A stretch of DNA of 64,000 nucleotides from Hyphomicrobiaceae bacterium (GCA_020638065.1 JACKJG010000009.1:102848-166847); one strand, 5' to 3'. Positions 1 through 8,105 are shown, numbered from the stretch's first letter. Numbers and translations are program-made. Notes: generated from the sequence alone by a model not told the origin.

Positions 1-1
1 G

Positions 2-466
2 CAGATCGACACGCAGGGCGGGCGCACCGAGGGCATGTTCTATCTGGAACGCCCCGACAAGATCAGCTTCCGCTATGCACCGCCCTCGCGCGAGGAAATC
101 GTTTCGGTGGGGCGCGGCTTTTATGTGCTCGACCGGCGCGAACAGACCAAATATGCCTATCCGCAGGACAAGGTGCCGCTAAGGCAGTTCCTGACTGACA
201 AGATCGACCTGCTCAACGCCAATATTTCGGACGTGTTGCTGACCGACACATTCATTGCGGTGACTTTGGTCGATGAAAGTCCGATGGGCACGGTCGAGGT
301 CAGCCTGATTTTCGAGATCGATACGCTCGAGCTCTGGCAATGGACACTCACCGAGCCGAGCGGCGCGGAACTGACCTTTTCGATCTACGACGTGCAGCAG
401 GACGTCGAAATTCCGCCGGCCTATTTTTCCATACCAGCCAATTACAAGGCACCGAGCAACAGCTAG
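2..466 (+). CDS. lolA: Outer-membrane lipoprotein carrier (LolA family), 5' end missing
   Basis: The reading frame is open from base 2 to the TAG at 464-466, so the gene starts before the window. The visible 154 residues are the C-terminal part of a LolA fold: an FYLERPDKISFRY segment (hydrophobic barrel strand), then a VGRGFYVLDRREQ strand and the late PPAYFSIP segment. LolA is a periplasmic chaperone that carries lipoproteins from LolCDE to the outer membrane. The signal peptide would lie outside the window. The family call rests on pattern recognition of the PDK(I/L)SFRY and YVLD motifs and is fairly secure; its transport partners are not visible here. Confidence 0.8.
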   Translation, partial: QIDTQGGRTEGMFYLERPDKISFRYAPPSREEIVSVGRGFYVLDRREQTKYAYPQDKVPLRQFLTDKIDLLNANISDVLLTDTFIAVTLVDESPMGTVEVSLIFEIDTLELWQWTLTEPSGAELTFSIYDVQQDVEIPPAYFSIPANYKAPSNS

Positions 467-482
467 GCCTTTTGGCGCGGCC

Positions 483-1124
483 TCAGATTTCTGGCCGTTC
501 GAACTCGCCGGTTTCGTTGTCCATGATCCACAATTCCCCGGTCTTGATGTCGAACCAGGCGCCATGCAGGTTCAGTCTGCCCTCCTCTTCGGCTTTTTTG
601 ACGTAGGGGAAACTGCGCAGATTGTTGACCGAGTTGCGGATCGATATGCGCTCGAGAATGGTCTGGCGTTCTCCGCTGGTCATCAGCCGGTTATCGCCGA
701 ACTGTTTGCGGACCGGTTCGAGCAGGGTCAGCCATTTGCCGATGAAATCGCCTTCCGCAAGCGGCGCGCCGGCGGGGTCGAGGGCCGCCTTGATGCCGCC
801 GCAGCGCCCATGCCCCATGATGATGATGTTTTTGACGCCCAGCACCTGGGTCGCAAATTCGATACCGGCCGAAGTGCCGTGCTGGCCGCCGTCGGGCTCG
901 AACTGGGGCACCAGGTTGGCAACGTTGCGCAAGACGAACATTTCGCCCGGACCGGCGCCGAAGATCATTTCCGGTGTTGCGCGGCTGTCGCAGCAGGCAA
1001 TGACCATTGTCGAGGGCTTCTGTCCTTCGTCGGCAAGCTCGTGATAGCGCCCGCGTTCATTGGCGTAGCGGCCTTGCATGAAGTCGCGGTGACCGTCGAG
1101 AAGGTGTTTGGGAAAGCTGTTCAT
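483..1124 (-). CDS. Beta-class carbonic anhydrase
   Basis: A 213-residue cytosolic enzyme that interconverts CO2 and bicarbonate. The beta-class zinc site is complete: C44-x-D46-S-R48 (in ACCDSRATPE), then H105 and C108 in the MGHGRCGG segment. Length fits the family (about 200-230). I start it at the ATG at 1124, because GGGGAAG lies a few bases upstream; a start 12 codons earlier is open but has a less convincing leader. It runs convergently against the lolA-like gene and has its own promoter region shared with the divergent DUF1737 gene. Only the assignment to a particular beta-CA subclade is uncertain. Confidence 0.93.
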   Translation of the reverse strand: MNSFPKHLLDGHRDFMQGRYANERGRYHELADEGQKPSTMVIACCDSRATPEMIFGAGPGEMFVLRNVANLVPQFEPDGGQHGTSAGIEFATQVLGVKNIIIMGHGRCGGIKAALDPAGAPLAEGDFIGKWLTLLEPVRKQFGDNRLMTSGERQTILERISIRNSVNNLRSFPYVKKAEEEGRLNLHGAWFDIKTGELWIMDNETGEFERPEI

Positions 1125-1216
1125 GTCTTCCCCGATAATGGTAAGTGGAGCCTTGCGCAAGCCGGGCTTCCAAAAGCCGGCCTTGCGCGGTTAACAGATC
1201 TCAGAGGCATTCCGGC

Positions 1217-1426
1217 ATGCATGTTTATCGGCTTTTGACGGGACCGGACGATTCCAGTTTTTGTCACAAAGTGACCAAAGCCCTGAGCGAGGGCTGGATT
1301 CTTTATGGCGAACCAAAATACGTGTTCGACGCCAGGGAAGGCGCCATGCGCTGTGCCCAGGCCGTCACCAAAGAGGTCGAGGATCAGCCCTATGATCCGG
1401 ACAAGAAGCTGGTGGACTATCGCTAG
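1217..1426 (+). CDS. DUF1737 family small protein
   Basis: A 69-residue protein starting at ATG 1217 with the MHVYRLLTGPDD opening typical of DUF1737 proteins, followed by the LSEGWILYGEP segment that is the signature of this short family. Function is unknown; the domain is small, cytosolic and has no membrane segment. It is transcribed divergently from the carbonic anhydrase gene and ends one base before the convergent YdeI-like gene. A longer frame from 1145 exists but lies in the intergenic leader and is not supported by family length. Confidence 0.75.
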   Translation: MHVYRLLTGPDDSSFCHKVTKALSEGWILYGEPKYVFDAREGAMRCAQAVTKEVEDQPYDPDKKLVDYR

Positions 1427-1427
1427 A

Positions 1428-1682
1428 TCAGCCGCCGCCTGACCATTTCATGTTCATGTAGACATCGCCCCGCTCAAGCTCGTCGAGCATCTGACCGGTG
1501 CGTTTTTGGCGGGTTTCGGGCCGTTTGGCGCGGGCGATCCAACCCAAATAATCGTTGCGCTGATAGGCTGGCCGGGCATCATAGGCGGCGCGCAGGCCGC
1601 GCTCGCCGAGCAGCTCAGCGACGTCGGCGGGCATGGCATTGAGGGCGCGCTTCAGGCTGCCCGGTCCGGGGCCGGCACTCAT
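1428..1682 (-). CDS. YdeI/OmpD-associated family protein
   Basis: An 84-residue protein made of the C-terminal helical domain of the YdeI/OmpD-associated family: LKRALNAMPADVAELL, then YQRNDYLGWIARAKRPETRQKRTGQML with the conserved Y-x5-I-x2-A-K-x3-TR pattern. Family members are linked to bacteriocin resistance or envelope stress in enterobacteria, but the biochemical role is not settled. The start at 1682 makes an ATGA overlap with the stop of the upstream VOC gene, so the two are translationally coupled. A longer in-frame start lies inside the VOC gene and is less likely. Confidence 0.78.
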   Translation of the reverse strand: MSAGPGPGSLKRALNAMPADVAELLGERGLRAAYDARPAYQRNDYLGWIARAKRPETRQKRTGQMLDELERGDVYMNMKWSGGG

Positions 1683-2131
1683 CACGCAGGATCTTGTGCC
1701 GGCGTCATAACGACACTTTCGGCGCTGCGCGTGGCGGGGCCGTGCCACACGGCCTCGATATTGTTGCCATCGGGATCGAGAAGAAAGGCGGCGTAATAGC
1801 CGGGGTGATAATTGCGTTCACCGGGCACGCCATTGTCGGTGCCGCCATTGGCCAGTCCGGCCGCATGGAATCTTTGTACCGCGGCGATGTCGGGGGTCTG
1901 GAATGCAAGATGGACACGGCTGATATAATCATCTGCCCGATCGACGAACAATTCGTCGGAAACAAAAAAATGTTCGGTTTCGAAGGTGATTCTGCGCCCG
2001 ACCGCCTCAAGAACGGCGCGATAGAACTTGCGGCTTTTCTCGAGATCGGCGACGCGCAGATGTACGTGGTCGATCAGTCTGCCCAGGTGAAATTCGGTCA
2101 TCTCACTATTCCTTGCATTATCGACACTCAT
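1682..2131 (-). CDS. VOC family protein (glyoxalase/dioxygenase fold)
   Basis: A 149-residue single VOC domain: IDHVHLRVADLEKSRKFYRAVL opens the first beta-alpha-beta unit with a metal-ligand-type His, and AAFLLDPDGNNIEAVWHG closes the second with the usual PDGN-x-IE(A/L) signature and its Glu ligand. This suggests a metal-dependent lyase, dioxygenase or resistance-type enzyme; the substrate cannot be read. The alternative start at residue 11 (2101) has an AGGAA 8-10 bases upstream and may be the true one. It is divergent from a MarR regulator across a palindrome, so it is probably the regulator's target, co-transcribed with the YdeI-like gene. Confidence 0.85.
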   Translation of the reverse strand: MSVDNARNSEMTEFHLGRLIDHVHLRVADLEKSRKFYRAVLEAVGRRITFETEHFFVSDELFVDRADDYISRVHLAFQTPDIAAVQRFHAAGLANGGTDNGVPGERNYHPGYYAAFLLDPDGNNIEAVWHGPATRSAESVVMTPAQDPA

Positions 2132-2136
2132 TATAT

Positions 2137-2161
2137 AGCATTACTAATTATTAGCAATGCT
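2137..2161. promoter_or_regulatory. Palindromic operator candidate for the MarR regulator
   Basis: A 25-bp AT-rich imperfect palindrome with outer arms AGCATT and AATGCT and inner arms CTAAT and ATTAG lies between the divergent VOC and MarR genes. MarR dimers bind palindromes of this length in divergent promoters. It covers the upstream ATG candidate (2157) of the MarR frame, which supports the downstream TTG 2178 as the real start. Confidence 0.6.
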
Positions 2162-2177
2162 ACAAATAGGAACTTCC

Positions 2178-2633
2178 TTGAGCCAGGCGCGCAATGAACG
2201 GACCCTGCAATTGTTGCACCGGGTGGTGGTGCCGCTGGACCGGCTGTTGCAGACCAGCGACCGGGAAGTGGGGTGCAGCGCGGCGCAGCTTTCGGCCCTG
2301 GGCGTCATCATCTATCTCAGGGCAACGACCCTGTCGGCGCTGGCGGCAAAAGAGCGAATCAGCAGCGCCACGGCCTCGCGCATCGTCGAGGGGCTGGTCC
2401 GCGATGGGCTGGTCGAACGGACGATCGACCCGGATGACCGGCGCGCGGTATGTCTCAGTGCAACGGAGAAGGGCCGTGTCACCGTCAAAACCGCATGCGA
2501 CCGGCGGGCGGAAATGCTTGGCATGATTCTGGATGACTTGTCCGAGGATGAATGGGCGGCGCTTTCGGTCAGCGCCAAGGCGCTCAATCGCATATTCGGC
2601 TATGACCGGGTGGTGGAACCGGCCGCAATGTAG
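2178..2633 (+). CDS. MarR family transcriptional regulator
   Basis: A winged-helix repressor of 151 residues from TTG 2178. The recognition region reads TTLSALAAKERISSATASRIVEGLVRDGLVERTIDPDDRRAVCLSATEKG; the DDRR wing motif is diagnostic of MarR. AGGAA at 2168-2172 sits five bases before the TTG, whereas ATG 2157 lies inside the palindrome and has no ribosome site. MarR proteins usually repress a divergent gene and release DNA on binding a phenolic or oxidant signal; here the VOC plus YdeI-like pair is the obvious target. The ligand is unknown. Confidence 0.88.
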   Translation: MSQARNERTLQLLHRVVVPLDRLLQTSDREVGCSAAQLSALGVIIYLRATTLSALAAKERISSATASRIVEGLVRDGLVERTIDPDDRRAVCLSATEKGRVTVKTACDRRAEMLGMILDDLSEDEWAALSVSAKALNRIFGYDRVVEPAAM

Positions 2634-2816
2634 GCCCTTGTGCAAAATCGGACGCAGAGCCACGCTTTTTGCTCAAATCCATGCCTTTTGGGGCGTTTTC
2701 CGGGGTCGATTTCGTGTTGATCACCCTTTGACGAACGGGTTTGAGGCGGATAAGCAGGGTGCACGACCTGACACGGCGCCGAGGGGATAGGTGCCGTTCC
2801 GAGACGAGGCGATTTG

Positions 2817-3200
2817 ATGAAACAGAATAGCCGCCCGCTTTCACCGCATCTCGACATCTATAAATTCCAGATCACCATGGCGATGTCGATATTCCATCGC
2901 ATCACCGGGGTCGGTCTCTATATGGGCATGGCGTTGATTGCCTGGTGGCTGGTGGCCGCCGCGACTTCGAACAAGGCCCTCAATCTGGTCTATTGGGTGC
3001 TGGGCAACTGGTTCGGGCAGCTCATTCTGATCGGTTTCACCTGGGCGCTGTTTCATCACCTCTTGGGGGGGCTGAGGCATTTCGTCTGGGATACCGGCAA
3101 GGGCTTCGATGAGAAGTCGCGCTTCGGCTTTGCGTGGTTCACCCTGATCGGCGGGCTGGTGCTGACGGCGCTGGTCTGGGTTCTCTTCGTCTGGCTTTAG
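2817..3200 (+). CDS. sdhC: Succinate dehydrogenase cytochrome b556 subunit (SdhC)
   Basis: A 127-residue inner-membrane anchor of complex II. It has the SdhC opening RPLSPHLDIYKFQ, then SIFHRITGVGLY (quinone and heme contacts) and three transmembrane helices; the FHHLLGGLRHFVWD helix carries the heme-ligand His. I start at ATG 2817; a TTG one codon earlier is also open. GAGG lies just upstream. It is the first gene of sdhCDA, with sdhD 11 bp downstream. It passes electrons from the SdhB clusters to ubiquinone. Confidence 0.95.
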   Translation: MKQNSRPLSPHLDIYKFQITMAMSIFHRITGVGLYMGMALIAWWLVAAATSNKALNLVYWVLGNWFGQLILIGFTWALFHHLLGGLRHFVWDTGKGFDEKSRFGFAWFTLIGGLVLTALVWVLFVWL

Positions 3201-3211
3201 GGGAACGGCAA

Positions 3212-3592
3212 ATGGACATGCAGACACCTTTTGCGCGCATCAGCGGGCTAGGCTCGGCCAGGAAGGGCACCGAGCATTTCTGGTTCCAGCGGCTGACGGC
3301 ACTGGCCAATGTGCCCCTGTCGCTTTTCCTGTTGTGGTTCGTGATCCGTCTGGCGGGAGCCGACAAGGCGGAGATGATGGGAACCGTCTCCAACCCGCTG
3401 GTGGCGGGGCTTCTGGTTCTGGCGATCATTTCGATCACCTGGCATATGCGGCTCGGTCTGCAGGTGGTGATCGAGGATTACATTCATGGCGAGGCGCTCA
3501 AACTCGCCCTGATCATTTTCAACCTGTTCTTCACGTTCGGAATAGCGGTGGTCAGCGTGGTGTCGACTCTCATGCTGGCGTTTGGGGGTTAG
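3212..3592 (+). CDS. sdhD: Succinate dehydrogenase membrane anchor subunit (SdhD)
   Basis: A 126-residue hydrophobic anchor with three membrane helices; the motif SITWHMRLGLQVVIEDYIHGE is the conserved SdhD heme/quinone segment with His and Asp-Tyr. The start at 3212 is preceded by GGGGAA 8 bases upstream; a longer frame from 3134 overlaps sdhC and is rejected. It pairs with SdhC to bind heme b and ubiquinone, and lies 18 bp before sdhA in the same operon. Confidence 0.95.
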   Translation: MDMQTPFARISGLGSARKGTEHFWFQRLTALANVPLSLFLLWFVIRLAGADKAEMMGTVSNPLVAGLLVLAIISITWHMRLGLQVVIEDYIHGEALKLALIIFNLFFTFGIAVVSVVSTLMLAFGG

Positions 3593-3610
3593 TTTGCGGG
3601 GGTTAGTCTG

Positions 3611-5431
3611 ATGCCGGCCAATGGCGCTTATGAATATGTCGATCACGCGTTCGACGTCGTCGTGGTCGGGGCGGGGGGCGCCGGTTTGCGCGCGACCCTC
3701 GGCATGGCCGAACAGGGGCTGAAAACGGCCTGCGTGACCAAGGTTTTCCCGACGCGCTCGCACACCGTCGCGGCCCAGGGCGGCATTGCCGCATCGCTCA
3801 AGAATATGGGTCCGGACAGCTGGCAGTGGCATATGTATGACACGGTCAAAGGGTCGGACTGGCTCGGCGACAATGATGCGATGGAATATCTGGCCCGCGA
3901 GGCGCCGGCGGCGGTCTATGAGCTCGAACATTATGGCGTGCCGTTCTCGCGCACCGAAGAGGGCAAGATCTACCAGCGCCCGTTTGGCGGGCACATGCAG
4001 AATTTCGGCGACGGACCCCCGGTGCAGCGTACCTGCGCGGCGGCCGACCGGACCGGGCATGCAATCCTGCATACGCTTTACGGCCAGTCGCTCAGGAACA
4101 ATGCCGAGTTCTTCATCGAATATTTTGCCATCGATCTTCTGATGAGCGACGACGGCGCCTGTGAGGGCGTCATCGCCTGGAAGCTCGATGACGGCACGAT
4201 CCACCGCTTTCGCGCCAAGACGGTTGTGCTCGCAACAGGCGGCTATGGGCGCGCCTATTTCTCGGCAACGTCCGCCCATACCTGCACCGGTGACGGCGGC
4301 GGCATGGTGGCGCGGGCCGGATTGCCCTTGCAGGATATGGAATTCGTTCAGTTTCACCCGACCGGCATTTACGGATCGGGCTGTCTGATCACAGAGGGTG
4401 CGCGTGGCGAAGGCGGATATCTGGTCAATTCAGAAGGTGAGCGCTTCATGGAGCGCTACGCGCCCAATGCCAAGGACCTTGCCTCGCGCGACGTGGTCAG
4501 CCGCTGCATGACCATGGAAATCCGCGAGGGACGCGGCGTCGGCAAGGATGGCGATCACATCCATCTGCACCTCGACCATCTCGACCCGGCCGTTCTGCAT
4601 GAGCGGCTGCCGGGTATTTCCGAGAGCGCCAAGATTTTCGCAGGCGTCGATCTGACCCGCGAGCCGATCCCGGTCATCCCGACGGTGCACTATAATATGG
4701 GCGGCATCCCCACCAACCATTTTGGCGAAGTGCTCAATCCGCAACCGGGCAATCCCGATGCGGTGGTGCCGGGGCTGATGGCGGTTGGCGAAGCGGGCTG
4801 CGCATCGGTTCACGGCGCCAACCGGCTGGGATCGAATTCGCTGATCGATCTTGTGGTGTTCGGGCGTGCGGCGGCGATCAAGGCAGGTCAGGTCATCGAC
4901 AGGGACAGTGCCGTGCCCGAACTCAATTCGGCGAAGGCCGATGCGATCATGGACCGGTTCGACCGCTTGCGGCACGCCAATGGGCCGCAGCCGACGGCGC
5001 AATTGCGTGATCGCATGCAGCGCGCCATGCAGGCCGATGCAGCCGTCTTCAGAACCGAGGAAACCCTGCAGCAGGGTGTCACCAACATCACGGCGCTTTG
5101 GGGCGAACTGCCGGACATCAAGGTCACCGACCGGTCTTTGATCTGGAATTCGGATCTGGTGGAGACGCTGGAACTCGAAAACCTGATGGCCAATGCCATC
5201 ACGACGGTCGTGGGCGCCGAGGCGCGCAAGGAAAGCCGCGGGGCGCACGCGCGCGAGGATTTTCCGAAACGTGACGACGTCAACTGGCGCAAGCACACGA
5301 TTGCCCGGCTCGACGTTTCGAGCGGCAAGGTCAATCTGTCCTACCGGCCCGTCCATATCGAACCTTTGACGCGCGAACAGGACGGCGGCATTCCGCTCGC
5401 CAAGATCGCGCCGAAGGAACGGGTTTACTGA
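3611..5431 (+). CDS. sdhA: Succinate dehydrogenase flavoprotein subunit (SdhA)
   Basis: A 606-residue FAD subunit that oxidises succinate to fumarate on the cytoplasmic face. VVVVGAGGAGLRATLGMAE near residues 16-34 is the Rossmann FAD motif. RSHTVAAQGG holds the His that carries covalent FAD. QFHPTGIYGSG and TEGARGEGG are dicarboxylate-site motifs, and the capping domain and C-terminal helical domain are complete. Length matches the family (about 590-610). The operon continues into a DUF3052 gene after only 3 bp, while sdhB is about 1 kb further on. Confidence 0.97.
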   Translation: MPANGAYEYVDHAFDVVVVGAGGAGLRATLGMAEQGLKTACVTKVFPTRSHTVAAQGGIAASLKNMGPDSWQWHMYDTVKGSDWLGDNDAMEYLAREAPAAVYELEHYGVPFSRTEEGKIYQRPFGGHMQNFGDGPPVQRTCAAADRTGHAILHTLYGQSLRNNAEFFIEYFAIDLLMSDDGACEGVIAWKLDDGTIHRFRAKTVVLATGGYGRAYFSATSAHTCTGDGGGMVARAGLPLQDMEFVQFHPTGIYGSGCLITEGARGEGGYLVNSEGERFMERYAPNAKDLASRDVVSRCMTMEIREGRGVGKDGDHIHLHLDHLDPAVLHERLPGISESAKIFAGVDLTREPIPVIPTVHYNMGGIPTNHFGEVLNPQPGNPDAVVPGLMAVGEAGCASVHGANRLGSNSLIDLVVFGRAAAIKAGQVIDRDSAVPELNSAKADAIMDRFDRLRHANGPQPTAQLRDRMQRAMQADAAVFRTEETLQQGVTNITALWGELPDIKVTDRSLIWNSDLVETLELENLMANAITTVVGAEARKESRGAHAREDFPKRDDVNWRKHTIARLDVSSGKVNLSYRPVHIEPLTREQDGGIPLAKIAPKERVY

Positions 5432-5434
5432 GCC

Positions 5435-5869
5435 ATGGCCGAGGCGGGCTATTCGGGCACGCCGCTGCCAAAAAAGCTGGGCCTCAAGGACGGACAGAGG
5501 GTTCTGTTCGTCGGATTGCCCGAGAGCCTCGAACAACTCGAGGAGGCGGCGCTTTATGCCGGGGTCGAGATGTTGGCGCTCGATGACAATTTTGAGGCGG
5601 CTGAGTGCGAATATGATTTCTGCCAGATATTCGTTGTCTGGCGCGATGATCTCGATCGCTGGCTGGATCGATTGAAACGTGCGACAAAGCCTGACGGCAT
5701 GATCTGGGTGAGCTGGCCCAAAAAAGCCTCGAAAGTTGAGACGGACATGGTAGAAGACCAAGTGCGCGCTTCGGCCTTGCCAATGGGGCTGGTCGATGTG
5801 AAGGTTTGCGCGGTGGACGCGGTTTGGAGCGGACTGAAGCTCGTCCTGCGCAAGCACTTGCGCCAATGA
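5435..5869 (+). CDS. DUF3052 family protein
   Basis: A 144-residue protein beginning MAEAGYSGTPLPKKLGLKDGQRVLFVGLP, the characteristic opening of DUF3052, which has a small alpha/beta fold of unknown function. The later FCQIFVVWRDDLDRWLDRLKRATKPDGMIWVSWPKKASK segment resembles methyltransferase-fold strands, but no SAM motif is visible. It starts 3 bp after the sdhA stop, so it is almost certainly co-translated with succinate dehydrogenase. No function should be inferred beyond co-expression. Confidence 0.8.
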   Translation: MAEAGYSGTPLPKKLGLKDGQRVLFVGLPESLEQLEEAALYAGVEMLALDDNFEAAECEYDFCQIFVVWRDDLDRWLDRLKRATKPDGMIWVSWPKKASKVETDMVEDQVRASALPMGLVDVKVCAVDAVWSGLKLVLRKHLRQ

Positions 5870-5948
5870 GTTACAAAATGTTTGTGTGTGCGTAACAGAG
5901 AACTTCGTTCACGAGTCCAAATTCATGGGACTGACAAGGGAGAACAAA

Positions 5949-6275
5949 ATGAAAAAGTTTGTCGTATCGGGGCTTTTGGCTCTTTCCGTTCTGGCCGGCA
6001 CAAGCGCACCGAGCTTTGCCATGATGCATACCGAGGCCGCCAAGGCCGAGTGCATGGCGCGCGGTAACCTTTCGGAAGCCGAATGCACCTGCATTGCCAA
6101 TCAGGCCGGCGACCGCCTGACGGCTGGTGAAATCGCAACGCTGCTGAAAATGAACAATGGCGAAAAGCACGACGTTCTGCCGACGGCGCGCGAAGAATCC
6201 ATCGGTCTGATCGGTGCCGCCAAGATCTATCTGTTCACGAAGTACATCGTACCGGCCTGCGTCGTTCTGAAGTAG
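5949..6275 (+). CDS. Small exported protein of unknown function
   Basis: A 108-residue protein with a clear Sec signal peptide: MKKF, a hydrophobic core (VVSGLLALSVLAGTSA), then cleavage near SFA/MM. The mature part has four cysteines (C35, C47, C49 and C104 of the precursor), two of them in a CTC motif, suggesting disulfides in the periplasm. AGGGAGAA precedes ATG 5949. It sits between sdhA-DUF3052 and sdhB, yet is not a known sdh subunit; assembly or coincidental linkage cannot be told apart from sequence. I do not recognise the family. Confidence 0.7.
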   Translation: MKKFVVSGLLALSVLAGTSAPSFAMMHTEAAKAECMARGNLSEAECTCIANQAGDRLTAGEIATLLKMNNGEKHDVLPTAREESIGLIGAAKIYLFTKYIVPACVVLK

Positions 6276-6301
6276 TCCGGCCTTCGATCTATCAGGTCAC
6301 C

Positions 6302-6332
6302 ATGGGCCGTGCGGATAAACTGCGCGGCCCAT
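6302..6332 (+). terminator. Hairpin after the small exported gene
   Basis: An 8-bp perfect stem (ATGGGCCG with CGGCCCAT) with a 15-nt loop lies 26 bp after the stop of the exported protein. The following bases have only a short T stretch, so it is a weak terminator or a stabilising hairpin before sdhB. Confidence 0.4.
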
Positions 6333-6430
6333 TTGATTCACGCCGCAAATTGGCCGTTCGCACTTCTTGATCGGTTGGGGTCGGCGCGCTAAGAGCGTGC
6401 ACAGCGCTTTGTTACTGAGGGGTTTTCATC

Positions 6431-7207
6431 ATGGTTGAACTGAGGCTCCCCAAGAACTCACAGCCCAAGAAGGGCAAGGTCTGGCCGCGCCCGGATTCAG
6501 GCCATGTGCGTGAATACCATATCTATCGCTACGATCCCGACCTCGGCGAAAATCCGCGTATCGACACCTATTTCGTCGACGAGGACGATTGCGGACCGAT
6601 GGTTCTTGATGCGCTCTTGTGGATCAAGAACAAGGTCGATCCGACCCTGACGCTCAGGCGGTCCTGCCGCGAGGGCGTTTGCGGTTCCTGCGCGATGAAC
6701 ATCGACGGTCTCAATACGCTGGCCTGCACCAAGGCGGCGGACGAGATCGGCGACGTGGTCAAGGTCTATCCGCTGCCGCATATGCCGGTCGTGAAGGACC
6801 TGGTTCCCGACCTGACCAACTTCTACGCCCAGCACCGCTCGATCGAACCCTGGCTGAAGACCAAGACGCCGGAACCGGGCACGGAATGGCTGCAAAGCCA
6901 TGACGACCGGGCCAAGCTCGACGGGCTTTATGAGTGTATCCTTTGCGCGTCCTGTTCGACGTCCTGTCCCTCCTATTGGTGGAATGGCGACCGTTATCTC
7001 GGGCCCGCCGTGTTGCTGCAGGCCTATCGCTGGCTGATCGACAGCCGCGACGAAGCGACGGGTGAACGGCTCGATGATCTCGAAGACCCGTTCCGGCTTT
7101 ATCGCTGCCACACGATCATGAACTGCACCAACACCTGCCCCAAGGGCCTCAACCCGGCCAAGGCGATTGCCGAAATCAAGAAGATGATGGTGGAACGTCA
7201 CGTTTAG
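6431..7207 (+). CDS. sdhB: Succinate dehydrogenase iron-sulfur subunit (SdhB)
   Basis: A 258-residue electron-transfer subunit of complex II. The N-terminal ferredoxin domain has the [2Fe-2S] ligands in SCREGVCGSC plus LAC. The C-terminal domain has CILCASCSTSCPSYWW and CHTIMNCTNTCPKGLNP for the [4Fe-4S] and [3Fe-4S] clusters. Length is typical. GAGGGG lies 8-14 bases before ATG 6431. It is separated from sdhA by the DUF3052 and exported-protein genes. Its 3' tail is partly repeated 114 bp downstream. Confidence 0.97.
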   Translation: MVELRLPKNSQPKKGKVWPRPDSGHVREYHIYRYDPDLGENPRIDTYFVDEDDCGPMVLDALLWIKNKVDPTLTLRRSCREGVCGSCAMNIDGLNTLACTKAADEIGDVVKVYPLPHMPVVKDLVPDLTNFYAQHRSIEPWLKTKTPEPGTEWLQSHDDRAKLDGLYECILCASCSTSCPSYWWNGDRYLGPAVLLQAYRWLIDSRDEATGERLDDLEDPFRLYRCHTIMNCTNTCPKGLNPAKAIAEIKKMMVERHV

Positions 7208-7243
7208 GCGGCAATCTCCTTTGTGTTGGTCGCGCGACTGAAA
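7180..7243 (+). repeat. Direct repeat copy 1 (sdhB 3' end)
   Basis: The last codons of sdhB (KMMVERHV-stop) and about 36 bp of downstream sequence match the block at 7294-7355, with roughly one base in five changed and a 2-nt length difference. This is the copy inside the functional gene. Confidence 0.7.
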
Positions 7244-7293
7244 CGCAAAACCGCTTCGCACTTTTGCTGGCCACGCTCCGGTGCCGAAACCAG

Positions 7294-7355
7294 GAAGATG
7301 ATGGTGGAACGCCAGATTTGGGCGGCGATCCTTTTTCGCGGTCGCGCGACCGAAG
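7294..7355 (+). repeat. Direct repeat copy 2 (decayed sdhB tail)
   Basis: A diverged second copy of the sdhB 3' end. The frame still reads KMMVER, but the stop codon has become TGG and the frame runs on. It lies in the leader of the next gene and is not translated as part of sdhB. Confidence 0.65.
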
Positions 7356-7440
7356 ATACATATTCCAAATATGTAATGCTTGCGTCCGAAGGGCTTGCGC
7401 GCTTAGTCTTCAGGTTCGCGCAGGTTCGGCGGAGGAGACG

Positions 7441-7794
7441 ATGGTCAACACGGACTGGAACGAATATGTCGAGGCAATTCACCGGCGCTATCTGGAGTTG
7501 CGCCGAAGCCATCCCGATGTTCTGAACGGCTACACCAAGATGGCGGTGTCCGCCATCGAGGAGGACGAGCTCTCCAGCAAGGTCAAGGAACTGATCGCGC
7601 TCGGGATCGCGATCGCGCTCAGATGCGACGAATGTCTGGCGTTTCACACCAAGGAAGCGATTGCGACCGGCGTGACACGGGAAGAATTCGTCGAGATGAT
7701 CGGGGTCGCGGTCTATATGGGCGGCGGACCTTCGGCCAATTACGGGGCCAAGGCGCTGGAGATTTTCGACAAGCTGGGCGGCAAGGAAGGTTAA
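7441..7794 (+). CDS. Carboxymuconolactone decarboxylase / AhpD-like protein
   Basis: A 117-residue single CMD domain. The segment SSKVKELIALGIAIALRCDECLAFHTKEAI contains the CxxC redox pair (C62, C65) and downstream His of AhpD-type alkylhydroperoxidases, so a thiol peroxidase or reductase role is more likely than lactone decarboxylation. GGAGGAG lies directly before ATG 7441. The N-terminal extension of the longer open frame (from 7264) consists of the decayed sdhB repeat and is rejected. The partner peroxiredoxin is not in the window. Confidence 0.87.
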   Translation: MVNTDWNEYVEAIHRRYLELRRSHPDVLNGYTKMAVSAIEEDELSSKVKELIALGIAIALRCDECLAFHTKEAIATGVTREEFVEMIGVAVYMGGGPSANYGAKALEIFDKLGGKEG

Positions 7795-7877
7795 GGGGCC
7801 GAATATGCAAGCCCATTTGACAAACGTGCCTCAATGCGATTTCTGCGGCTGACGCAGATTTTCCCGATCCCCTGAAC

Positions 7878-8105
7878 ATGGCCAATTTCGAACCCGTTTT
7901 CACCCATCCCGATATCAACCTGGTGCGCGTGATCATCACGGCCCTGAAAGCGCATGGCTTTCATCCGCGCGAGGATGGACCGATCAATGCGGTCAGTTTC
8001 CCGGGCTTCAGCGAAAATGATGGCTATGCCATCGAGGTGCCGAGCAACGAGGCCGAGGATGCGCGCCTCTTGGCGGGCCATCTGCACGAAGAAATGTTCA
8101 AATAG
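7878..8105 (+). CDS. Small protein, DUF2007-like
   Basis: A 75-residue cytosolic protein. The pattern of an early helix (DINLVRVIITALKAHGF), a beta section and the late VPSNEAEDARLLAGHL resembles DUF2007 putative signal-transducing proteins, whose signature is a V-P-x(3)-A-x-D-A-x-x-L end. The match is by eye and only moderate. It is preceded by an 83-bp gap after the AhpD-like gene and is convergent with purU. No operon partner is evident. Confidence 0.6.
   Translation: MANFEPVFTHPDINLVRVIITALKAHGFHPREDGPINAVSFPGFSENDGYAIEVPSNEAEDARLLAGHLHEEMFK

Noticed and set aside
3248..4357. A 369-codon minus-strand frame
   Set aside because: It opposes sdhD and sdhA, and its composition (many His, Arg) is that of a shadow frame.
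4430..5866. A long (478-codon) open frame on the minus strand
   Set aside because: It is antisense to sdhA and the DUF3052 gene, which have clear family motifs; GC-rich genes produce such mirror frames.
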